Shown one piece after another: positions 7,431 through 14,547 of a stretch of 34,463 nt of DNA. Source of the stretch: Bacteroidia bacterium (GTDB taxonomy: Bacteria > Bacteroidota > Bacteroidia > JAIBAJ01); assembly GCA_019695265.1 (NCBI GenBank), contig JAIBAJ010000025.1, positions 1-34,463 of the forward strand, given 5' to 3'. Each line of letters begins with the position of its first letter. Position 1 is the stretch's first letter. The notes beneath the pieces were generated by a model, which saw nothing but the letters and a program-made list of their open reading frames with translations, was not told the DNA's origin and searched no databases. The translations under genes were made by a program, and so were the position numbers.

Positions 7431-9762
7431 AATTGGAATTAAAAAAATATTGAATTTTAAAAATGGAATTAATCCCCGGGGCATTTGAAAAGTACCTGAA
7501 ACGATCCATATAATCACGATAAGATGTATTCAATATATTTGTTAAGGAAATACCAATAACCAGTTCATTTTCACGAAGTTTTATCTTACCTCCCATATTG
7601 GCATTGAATAAAAAATATCCAGCAGGAACTTGCATATAATCAACTACATCCTTGGCCATTCTTTGTTGATCAACCCATTGACCACTTAACTGTATATAGT
7701 TTTGTACCAATTTCCCCCAATTACCCAATTTAAACTCCAATCCCAACTCGTATTTATTGGGCGGTATCATGGGAAAATGACTGCCATTTTGTGGGTTCTC
7801 CACCCTCAACAAGGAAACCTTGGCTTGAATGGCTAAATACCTAAGCGGAGAATAGTCTATATCTAAATCTGATCCCAAAAACAAAGCATTGGCCTGCTTG
7901 TATTGAAAAGTAGGAAAAGCACCAGAAATAGTTAATGTTGCCGGCAAAATCGGTTGCAGGTAAATGTAGTTTGAAATATAATTTAAATATCCACTTAGCT
8001 GAATGCGGATGGTATTTTCAACTGCCCCAATGATTTCCAAATTAGTATTAAATGATTTTTCGGTTTTCAACCCGGAATCTCCCAATTCAACAGCGGCTGC
8101 TCCATGATGAAGCCCCTTGGCATAAAGTTCATTAATGGCCGGAGCCCGCCATGCTTTGCCAAAATTCAATTTTATATTCCAAGGTTTTGTAAACTTATAT
8201 TGGAACCCCAAGTCATAACTTACATTGTTCCAGGTTAATGAAATGGGAACAATAACTTTTGAAACTAAAGTATTGGCAGTTTGAAACTTGGTATCAAACC
8301 GAAATCCTGCTTCAATTTCCCATTTATCTTTTTTAAACCTTTCTACCAAAAATACACCGATCGTATTGGAAATGAAATTGGGAATAAAATACCTTCCGGT
8401 GGTTTTGTTGTTTTGAAACATCCAATTTACCCCTGCAGTCGTTTCGAATCCTTTCCAACTCGAACCTTCCCATATTAAGTCGTTCGTATAAGTTTGGATT
8501 GCAAAATCAAATTCAGGATGATCCAATGCCGCCAGACTATCATTTAAAGGTGGATGTTTGTCCCATTCTCTTCGATGGTTGTTTTGAAAGGCAAATTGAT
8601 AAAGCAGTTTGCCTTTGGTTCCTACTAGCACAAAAGCCGATAACTTGGCTGTTTGGTGATTAATTCGTTGGTATGGACGAGCAATAATATATGAAAATCC
8701 GGAGCTATCTGCAGGGGTTTTATTGTTCATTGCATTTTGCAAATCGCTCAGGTTGTTGATATGTGACCCGGAAAAAATTCCAATTTTGGAATTAAAGGAT
8801 GAACCATAAATATCTACCCCCCAAGTAGTTTGGGTATAGGAAAGGGTTCCCGAGAAATTCTCTTCTTTCATACCGGTATTCTTTAACCAATAACCGGGTG
8901 TTCGAACATTCCCAACTTCCTTGGCTGTGGCTTGTACCCTCCAACTAAAATGTTCCCAACGCTTGGGATTACCTTGTAAATGAAGCGAACCTACCCCACC
9001 CCACCCGTTGGATATTCCGGCTAGTGTTAAATCTCCACTCAGCTTTTGATTCTTGGGCATAGGTGCCGGATTAACTAAAATAACTCCGGCAAGTGCATCA
9101 CTACCATACCTCACACTGGCTGCTCCTTTTATTAAACTTAGTTCATTCCCCCAAAATGGATCAATCTCGGGGCCATGCTCACTTCCCCATTGTTGACCTT
9201 CCAACCTAACCCCATTGTTTAATATCAATAAACGGTTGCTATGCATTCCATGAACCACCGGTTTCGAAATGGAGGCCCCGGTTTGAAGTGCCGTAACTCC
9301 GGGCAACTTTTTTAAACTTTCTCCTAAATTTAACCCCCTGGTTTCAAATAAAGCCCTGGCCTGAATAACAGCCATGACCTTGGTTTGATCTTGCTCCTCC
9401 TTTTTTTCGCATACGATTAAATGCTCCAAACTATGCGCATTGTGAGGCATGTGTACTAAAATCTGCATCGACTCCTGCAACCATATGGTATCCTGAAATG
9501 GATGACATCCAATATGGCTACACTCTAAAATATACATGCCTTCACATAAATTCTTGAACTGGAAATTTCCTAACGAGTCTGCAACCTGCTGGTAATGCGT
9601 ACCCTTTAAAGCAATGGATGCATAAGCCAAACTCTCCTTTGTATCTCTGTCGGTTATGGAACCACTCAGACTCAAATGACAATTGCTTTGCTGGGAAATA
9701 GCCTTTAATCCCAACAATACAAAAAGCAAAATCCAACTACATAGTTTCCCTAATTGCAACAT
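7426..9762 (-). CDS. TonB-dependent outer-membrane receptor, probably for a metal
   Basis: A 778-residue outer-membrane receptor. It has a signal peptide (about 1-24), a carboxypeptidase-regulatory-like domain (about 30-110; SLSGSITDRDTKESLAYASI), a plug domain (about 125-235, with SLKKLPGVTALQTGASISKP and IKGAASVRYGSDALAGVILV) and a C-terminal beta-barrel ending FKIQYFF followed by NSNS. The plug segment LEGQQWGSEHGPEIDP resembles ZnuD-like receptors of Bacteroidota. Two TGCAACA-type palindromes at the promoter and start codon support Zur/Fur-type regulation, so zinc or a zinc complex is the favoured substrate; this is inference. I chose ATG at 9762, directly before the signal peptide. GTG at 9789 would add nine residues and lies inside a palindrome. 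A lipoprotein gene follows after 26 nt. Confidence 0.92.
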   Translation of the reverse strand: MLQLGKLCSWILLFVLLGLKAISQQSNCHLSLSGSITDRDTKESLAYASIALKGTHYQQVADSLGNFQFKNLCEGMYILECSHIGCHPFQDTIWLQESMQILVHMPHNAHSLEHLIVCEKKEEQDQTKVMAVIQARALFETRGLNLGESLKKLPGVTALQTGASISKPVVHGMHSNRLLILNNGVRLEGQQWGSEHGPEIDPFWGNELSLIKGAASVRYGSDALAGVILVNPAPMPKNQKLSGDLTLAGISNGWGGVGSLHLQGNPKRWEHFSWRVQATAKEVGNVRTPGYWLKNTGMKEENFSGTLSYTQTTWGVDIYGSSFNSKIGIFSGSHINNLSDLQNAMNNKTPADSSGFSYIIARPYQRINHQTAKLSAFVLVGTKGKLLYQFAFQNNHRREWDKHPPLNDSLAALDHPEFDFAIQTYTNDLIWEGSSWKGFETTAGVNWMFQNNKTTGRYFIPNFISNTIGVFLVERFKKDKWEIEAGFRFDTKFQTANTLVSKVIVPISLTWNNVSYDLGFQYKFTKPWNIKLNFGKAWRAPAINELYAKGLHHGAAAVELGDSGLKTEKSFNTNLEIIGAVENTIRIQLSGYLNYISNYIYLQPILPATLTISGAFPTFQYKQANALFLGSDLDIDYSPLRYLAIQAKVSLLRVENPQNGSHFPMIPPNKYELGLEFKLGNWGKLVQNYIQLSGQWVDQQRMAKDVVDYMQVPAGYFLFNANMGGKIKLRENELVIGISLTNILNTSYRDYMDRFRYFSNAPGINSIFKIQYFFNSNS

Positions 9763-9770
9763 TGATGCAA
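9754..9770 (-). promoter_or_regulatory. Zur/Fur-like operator overlapping the receptor start codon
   Basis: The 17-mer TTGCAACATTGATGCAA is a near-perfect palindrome: seven of eight arm positions pair around the centre at 9762, which is the A of the start ATG. It shares TGCAACA and TGCA with the second site 38 bp away (centre to centre), as expected for a tandem operator. A repressor here could block initiation. Confidence 0.55.
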
Positions 9771-9786
9771 AAGTAATCAAAATTTT

Positions 9787-9813
9787 CACAAATGCAACAG
9801 TATTGCATTTGTG
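9787..9813 (-). promoter_or_regulatory. Zur/Fur-like palindromic operator upstream of the receptor
   Basis: A perfect 11 bp inverted repeat (CACAAATGCAA and TTGCATTTGTG) surrounds the 5 nt spacer CAGTA. The core TGCAACAGTATTGCA has the form expected of a Fur-superfamily site, most likely Zur given the receptor type. A minus-strand TACTTTTG (9768-9775), a candidate -7 box, lies between this site and the one at the start codon, with a TTG 19 nt upstream of it inside this palindrome. Bound repressor would cover the promoter. The regulator gene is not in the window. Confidence 0.65.
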
Positions 9814-9835
9814 GAAATTCCATAAAAAAAGGAGA

Positions 9836-10462
9836 TTATAACTCCCCTCTTTCTATTTTTTGGACAATTTCTTCAATTTGCCTGTCGCTTCCTCCCGGAT
9901 CATATTCCGTTTTTAAATTTATGTCAAAAATTCTGGCCAGGGATTGCCAAAAAAAGGCCGATAAACTTCCCCTTAATTCTTTAACAATCTCATAACTACT
10001 ATGTGTGGTTTCTCGATCAATCAATTTCAGAAGAATAATTCCTTGGGTCCAGGTCATATTTCGAACATCTCCTTCAAACTCGGCTTTAATTTCCTTTTCT
10101 GCCTTTTTCATTAACTCCTTCTTTCTTCCTTGGTTTTCAGGTAAGGCAAGTTGAGCCTCACATTGTCTCAATTTACTGCCTGCTATTTTAGCATACGGAT
10201 ACACCTTCTTTACATCCCTGACCAATTTTCTCCATTTACGCTCATCCTTCGCACTTTTAAAAACCATTTTATCTCGACAAAAAACCGGTGCAAGGTAAAA
10301 GGCCGGCAAGGTATCACCATCATGAATGGCAACAGCTGCAAAATAAACCTTTTTGGAATGAGTACGATTATACTCGGCAGTATCAGTTATGGTGGTTTGT
10401 CCTTTTGAAATCCAAGGAAGAAAAATCAAAAGAACCAAAATCTTTCGGATATTATTTTTCAT
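9836..10462 (-). CDS. DUF4294 family exported protein
   Basis: A 208-residue protein with a signal peptide (MKNNIRKILVLLIFLPWIS, cleavage near KGQ) and a full-length DUF4294 region: HDGDTLPAFYLAPV, then RKLVRDVKKVYPYAKIAGSK, MTWTQGIILLKLIDRET, and LRGSLSAFFWQSLARIF close to the C-terminus. The family is found in Bacteroidota and has no known function; the conserved basic and aromatic core suggests a periplasmic role. I chose ATG at 10462 because it starts the signal peptide. The upstream ATG at 10537 would prefix 25 residues without export character. The gene reads toward the TonB receptor but is separated from it by that gene's own operator region. Confidence 0.85.
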   Translation of the reverse strand: MKNNIRKILVLLIFLPWISKGQTTITDTAEYNRTHSKKVYFAAVAIHDGDTLPAFYLAPVFCRDKMVFKSAKDERKWRKLVRDVKKVYPYAKIAGSKLRQCEAQLALPENQGRKKELMKKAEKEIKAEFEGDVRNMTWTQGIILLKLIDRETTHSSYEIVKELRGSLSAFFWQSLARIFDINLKTEYDPGGSDRQIEEIVQKIERGEL

Positions 10463-10801
10463 ACAAAGAGGTTTTCCAAATACCATACCAAATTCAAAAG
10501 TAATACCTTTTTGGGGTTTTTCCAAAACAAAATCCATTTTAATTCAATCGAAAACACCGTGTAACCCGGGCAAAAAGACAATGGATTTTGCAAAATTCAG
10601 CAATTATAAACACCTGCTTGTCCTTGCAGTAACAATGAAAATCTCTAGGAAAATCCTTGAAAAAAAACGGATTGACCAAACCAAGCCAATTCTCTTAATT
10701 AAGCACCTCTTCTCGGAAATTATTCATTGGAATGGTATTGGACTTATTTAGACGAAGTTATTCCAATCGGTGTTTGGTTAATTTTGCACCCGTTTACTGT
10801 A
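10463..10801. other. divergent intergenic region
   Basis: Spacer between the divergently transcribed DUF4294 and saccharopine dehydrogenase-like genes. A plus-strand TAATTTTG (10779-10786) is a candidate -7 box 15 nt before the ATG at 10802, but no good -33 TTTG is seen at the right spacing. A 57-codon ATG frame (10581-10751) has no signal peptide or recognisable family and is not called. Confidence 0.4.
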
Positions 10802-12004
10802 ATGAAAATAGGTATTATTAAAGAAGGAAAAATCCCTGCTGATAAGCGGGTGCCATTAACTCCGTTGCAATGTTCTCAATTGATGAAGGAATATCCGGAG
10901 GTGGAGGTGTTTGTCCAAAAAAGTCTAATTCGAAGCTACGATGATGAAGAATTTGAAAACTTTGGCTTGCCCTTAGTGGACGACATCAGCCATTGCGATC
11001 TTATAATGGGTATCAAAGAAATTCCTATTCCCAATTTGGTCCCCGGCAAAAAGCATATGTTTTTTTCTCATACCATAAAAAAGCAACCTCATAATCAGAA
11101 ATTAATGAAGAGTTTGTTGGAAAAAAACATTGAAATGATCGATTATGAATGTTTAACCGATATAAAACACAATAGAATCATCGGTTTTGGACGTTTTGCC
11201 GGTATTGTTGGTGCCTATAACGGTCTGCTTGGTTATGGAAGGAAATACGATTTATTCGACCTACAACCAGCCTGGAAATGCCGCGATTTGGAAGAACTGG
11301 AAGAGGAATTGGAAAGGGTTAAACTTCCCAATATTAAAATTCTTGTTACCGGAGGTGGACGTGTTGCCAATGGTGCTATTGAGATTTTGGGTGCATTAAA
11401 AATCCGAAAAGTAACTGCCTACGAATTTTTAAATTGCCATTACCGCGAACCGGTTTATTGTCAAATCCATTCCAAAGATTACAACGAGAGCAATTCGGGC
11501 GATAACTGGAACGATAAGGAATTTTATGAATATCCGGAAAGGTATCATTCTTGCTTTTTACCTTTTACCTCTGCTTGCGACTTGCTAATTACCTGCCATT
11601 ATTGGAATCCGAAAGCCCCGGTGCTGTTTACGAAGGAAGACATGAAAGCAGATAACTTTCGAATTTCAGTTATTGCCGATGTAACTTGCGACATTAACGG
11701 TTCGGTTCCGAGTACCTCCCGTGCAAGTACCATTGAACATCCGTTTTATGGCTATAACCCCCAAACTGAAAAGGAAGATGTAGCTTTTAGTAAAAATACC
11801 ATAACCGTAATGGCGGTGGATAATTTGCCGTGCGAATTGCCCAGAGATGCTTCGGAAGACTTCGGAAAAGCCTTACTGGATCGAGTTTTCCCTTACTTGC
11901 TTGGTCCTGATAAAGATAAAACCATTGAGCGGGCCACCATTTGTAAAAACGGGCAATTAACCCAACATTTTTCTTACTTGAAAGAATATGCCGAATTGAA
12001 TTGA
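10802..12004 (+). CDS. saccharopine dehydrogenase (L-lysine-forming type) homologue
   Basis: A 400-residue cytoplasmic NAD-dependent oxidoreductase of the AlaDH/LYS1 superfamily. The family interconverts saccharopine with lysine and 2-oxoglutarate. The N-terminal half has GIIKEGKIPADKRVPLTP, then K72 in GIKEIP and H90 in FFSHTIKK, which match the catalytic lysine and histidine of yeast-type enzymes. The nucleotide-binding motif is VTGGGRVANGA (about 182-192). The C-terminal part has ISVIADVTCDINGSVPST and DNLPCELPRDAS, the latter typical of the group. I chose ATG at 10802 because it opens the conserved domain directly; an earlier in-frame ATG at 10727 adds a non-conserved leader. It stands alone on the plus strand, so whether it acts in lysine breakdown or synthesis is open. 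Confidence 0.88.
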   Translation: MKIGIIKEGKIPADKRVPLTPLQCSQLMKEYPEVEVFVQKSLIRSYDDEEFENFGLPLVDDISHCDLIMGIKEIPIPNLVPGKKHMFFSHTIKKQPHNQKLMKSLLEKNIEMIDYECLTDIKHNRIIGFGRFAGIVGAYNGLLGYGRKYDLFDLQPAWKCRDLEELEEELERVKLPNIKILVTGGGRVANGAIEILGALKIRKVTAYEFLNCHYREPVYCQIHSKDYNESNSGDNWNDKEFYEYPERYHSCFLPFTSACDLLITCHYWNPKAPVLFTKEDMKADNFRISVIADVTCDINGSVPSTSRASTIEHPFYGYNPQTEKEDVAFSKNTITVMAVDNLPCELPRDASEDFGKALLDRVFPYLLGPDKDKTIERATICKNGQLTQHFSYLKEYAELN

Positions 12005-12058
12005 GTCAGAACTTCCTAATCAGATGGGAAGATTTGAAGATTTTTTTATGTTTTATTA

Positions 12059-12202
12059 GGCGGGTCCCTTCGCATAGGCTTTGACACATCGACCAGTTTT
12101 TTGCGGGCTCAGGGCCGGGCTATTCACTACAAGTCCTCGCCCCGAAAGGGTTCGGGGCTGTGGGCTTTCCGTTACTATCCCTACCCGGAAGGTCCGTGCA
12201 AG
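12059..12202 (+). repeat. GC-rich structured repeat, subfamily F2, copy 1
   Basis: Begins GGCGGGTCCC 54 nt after the saccharopine dehydrogenase stop and reads in that gene's sense. Pairings seen: CCGGG 12115-12119 with CCCGG 12184-12188; AAGTCC 12131-12136 with GGGCTT 12162-12167; and a perfect 8 bp hairpin GCCCCGAA/TTCGGGGC with loop AGGG (12139-12158). It aligns with the minus-strand copy at 32731-32882 over both ends and the CTGTGGGCTTTCC block. The right boundary is approximate. Confidence 0.8.
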
Positions 12203-12292
12203 CCCGAGTGTACAGAGCTATGACCAATCCATTTCCATTTTTATACGGATAATAAAGCTGCAAAAGAATTCAATTCCGGTTTATCCCAATTT

Positions 12293-12518
12293 ATACCAAT
12301 TTTAATTTATAAATAGTCCGAAGGCTTTTATAAATTTAGATTGGTAAGTACCGAGGATACAAAATGTTAGTCCGATTTTTTCAAGAAAATTTAAATATAA
12401 AATTGGACTATACATTTTGTCCATTCGGTATAAATGCCGAGTATACAGAATGTTAGGCCAATTTTCTCAATAAAAATTAATGCCTAAAATTGGACTAAAT
12501 ATAATGTACATTCGGTAT
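12293..12518. repeat. AT-rich palindromic modules (three in tandem)
   Basis: Three imperfect hairpins follow one another: about 12293-12346 (ATACCAAT to ATTGGTA), 12347-12431 and 12434-12518. Their arms are copies of a 27 bp motif, ATACCRA-N13-ATAGTCC or close to it: 12293-12319 on plus, 12405-12431 and 12492-12518 on minus. The inner arms add complementary ATTTT and AAAAT around AT-rich loops. Confidence 0.7.
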
Positions 12519-12600
12519 TAATCAATAGGAAGATTTCAAATCCGAACTACTTGATTTAGTTGGGTTTACCCCTCCTGAAGTATTTCGGGAAGAAGTTGTT

Positions 12601-12729
12601 ATACCAATGTTATTTGAAAAATAGTCCAAAAACTAGTTTGAAAATTACAGTGGTAAATGCCGATGCAAAAGGTGTTTAGGCAAATTAATGCGAAGCATAA
12701 TTGGACTATTACAGATTTGCTATCGGTAT
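12601..12729. repeat. AT-rich palindromic modules (second pair)
   Basis: A second module pair: a left hairpin from 12601 (ATACCAAT to GTGGTA) and a right hairpin ending at 12729. The 27 bp motif occurs at 12601-12627 on plus and 12703-12729 on minus, each ending ATAGTCC. It is more diverged than the first set and is separated from it by about 80 bp of unremarkable sequence. Confidence 0.6.
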
Positions 12730-12824
12730 TATCAATTTGGACAAACAAATCGATTTACAAATTCTTAACTCGTTTTGGCATTTCTAATGCGTAATCAGGG
12801 TTAATGCAAGGTCGAAGGATGGAC

Positions 12825-12986
12825 ATTGGGGGTTGCACCCTCGGGCAACGATAGAGCCAAGTAGCCCACAGGACCACTACGGCTTTAGCCTAGGGGGACG
12901 AGGACTACAGGCGAAAGCGTGACCCGAACGCCAATTTTTTTTCCTTTGGAATTGCAGGATTTTGGTTGGCGGAGGGGGCCCGCATA
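12825..12986 (-). repeat. GC-rich structured repeat, subfamily F1, copy 1
   Basis: On the minus strand it begins TATGCGGGCCCCCTCCGC, 45 nt past the POT transporter stop and in that gene's sense. It contains TCGGG (minus complement of 12923-12927) pairing with CCCGA (12841-12845), GTAGTCC pairing with GGGCTAC, and the hairpin CCTAGGC-TAAA-GCC. The core closely matches the copies at 27318 and 32415, while the roughly 45 nt after the first hairpin is variable. Confidence 0.85.
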
Positions 12987-13031
12987 ACTAAAACTTATCT
13001 AATAGACCAACAGGCCCAAAAGTTTGATCAT

Positions 13032-14537
13032 TTACCGAACCTCACCCATTAATTTTCGAACCAGGGGAGAAATTGCGATTAAAACTACACCGCAAATTAA
13101 TCCATAAATGGCCAATTGTTTATAACCTGCTGCATATACCATCAACTTGCCCAAATTGGTTGAATTGGCGGATGCTTCTGCAATGTTTGCACCTAAAATT
13201 CCGGCCAAATATTGTCCGTAAGCACTTGCTAGAAACCACATTCCCATCATAACACCTTGCAATTTTTTGGGCGATAATTGAGTCATAATCGACATTCCGA
13301 TTGGAGATAATGAAAGTTCACCAAAAGTTATTACGAACCAGGCAAAGGTGAAAATACCCAAGGATGTTTTACCATCCGGAGTTGCAAAAGTGGAGGAAAA
13401 ATTAAATATGAAAAAACCGGCAGCGAGGAAAAGGAAACCTAATCCAAACTTGATTAAGGTATTGGGTTCTAGCTTAAAATTGGATAAGAAAACCCAAAAC
13501 ATACCCAACAAGGGAGCGAAAATGATAACAAACAAGGAGTTGGCCGAATTGTTTACGCCGTTAGGGTCGAAAGAAATTCCCAATATGGTATTGTGAAGAT
13601 TATTGGCGGCAAACAAACTTAAGCTTCCACCACTTTGTTCGTAAAAAGCCCAAAAGAAAATAGAGAATAGAATAAAAACCATAGCGGCTACCAGCTTTTT
13701 ATTTTCCGCCGCAGAAAAGTTTCGCATCTCATAAATAAGATAAACAATCGATAATGGTCCGATGATATACATGAATAAATCGGTGTATTTGGTTTCAGAA
13801 ACCATTAACATAACAATTGGGATAAACAAAACGCTTCCAATGTAGGTTAGCCATTCCAGCATTTTCCTTTTTTTAGGATCTTCATTTTCAAGCGGAGACA
13901 AACCTATTTCACCTAGATTTTTCTGGGTTTGAGTAAAGGTGATAATGCTAACAAACATGACGATGGAAGCCAAGCCAAAAGCCACATTCCAGCGCAATGC
14001 TTCAGGAATATAGGATTCGAGGAAATTTCCATTGGCAATGGCGATGCAAAAGTATCCGCCCAGGAAGGCACCTAAATTAACACCTGCATAAAACAAAGAG
14101 AATCCTGAAACCCTTCTGGTATCATCGGGATGATACAATTCTCCAACAATGGAAGAAATATTGGGCTTAAAAAACCCTGTTCCTATAATATTAAACCCGA
14201 TTCCTAAGAAAAAGAATTTTTGGGGATCAATGGCTAAAACCACACTTCCGATAATCATTAGAATTCCGCCCCAAAAAAGCGATTTTCTAAATCCAAAAAT
14301 TTTGTCGGCAAAAATGCCACCCACAAAAGTGAAGGCATAAACAAAAGCCTGAATTGCTCCATACTGTAGGTTGGCAACCTTGTCCTCCATTTTTAACTGA
14401 CCAACCATAAATACCATCAGCATTCCCCTCATTCCATAAAATGAAAACCTTTCCCACATTTCGGAGAAAAACAAATACCACAGTTGTTTCGGATAAGGCC
14501 CTTTAAAATTTCTAATCTCTTCTTTAGTTAATGACAT
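13032..14537 (-). CDS. POT/PTR family proton-coupled peptide transporter
   Basis: A 501-residue inner-membrane MFS transporter of the proton-dependent oligopeptide family, importing di- and tripeptides. The first helix carries the family signature EMWERFSFYGMRGML (ExxERFxYYG-type), and a second signature, FYAGVNLGAFLGGYF, follows near residue 160. About 12-14 hydrophobic helices run to the C-terminus. The region GELSLSPIGMSIMTQLSP matches the conserved second half of the family. I chose ATG at 14537 (MSLTKEEIRNFKGPYP); an upstream TTG at 14561 would overlap the preceding gene. It starts 10 nt after the stop of the 1478-residue exported protein, so the two are likely cotranscribed. The peptide-import role is well established for the family. 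Confidence 0.93.
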   Translation of the reverse strand: MSLTKEEIRNFKGPYPKQLWYLFFSEMWERFSFYGMRGMLMVFMVGQLKMEDKVANLQYGAIQAFVYAFTFVGGIFADKIFGFRKSLFWGGILMIIGSVVLAIDPQKFFFLGIGFNIIGTGFFKPNISSIVGELYHPDDTRRVSGFSLFYAGVNLGAFLGGYFCIAIANGNFLESYIPEALRWNVAFGLASIVMFVSIITFTQTQKNLGEIGLSPLENEDPKKRKMLEWLTYIGSVLFIPIVMLMVSETKYTDLFMYIIGPLSIVYLIYEMRNFSAAENKKLVAAMVFILFSIFFWAFYEQSGGSLSLFAANNLHNTILGISFDPNGVNNSANSLFVIIFAPLLGMFWVFLSNFKLEPNTLIKFGLGFLFLAAGFFIFNFSSTFATPDGKTSLGIFTFAWFVITFGELSLSPIGMSIMTQLSPKKLQGVMMGMWFLASAYGQYLAGILGANIAEASANSTNLGKLMVYAAGYKQLAIYGLICGVVLIAISPLVRKLMGEVR

Positions 14538-14547
14538 AGGTTCGCTA

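Larger units (their letters stand above)
12005..13031. other. 1.0 kb convergent intergenic island made of repeats
   Basis: No credible gene. Order from left: a weak 7 bp hairpin (12012-12031) followed by T7 (12041-12047), a GC-rich F2 repeat (plus), AT-rich palindromic modules (12293-12518 and 12601-12729), and a GC-rich F1 repeat (minus). The two GC-rich elements face each other with the AT-rich modules between them. Short frames inside the repeats are artefacts. Confidence 0.8.

Noticed and set aside
10581-10751. 57-codon frame upstream of the saccharopine dehydrogenase gene
   Set aside because: No signal peptide, domain or start context supports it, and it lies in a divergent promoter region.
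12012-12047. Intrinsic terminator after the saccharopine dehydrogenase gene
   Set aside because: The stem is only 7 bp with a G-T pair, and the T run begins 9 nt after it, so it is too weak to call alone.
12081-12305. Plus-strand open frame of 74 codons downstream of the saccharopine dehydrogenase gene
   Set aside because: It lies inside the F2 repeat and runs into the AT-rich module; its composition follows the repeat and the other F2 copy does not keep the frame.
12293-12729. CRISPR array or integron attC cluster
   Set aside because: The units are inverted as well as direct, spacing is irregular, there are no unique equal-length spacers, no cas or integrase genes, and no gene cassettes between the units.
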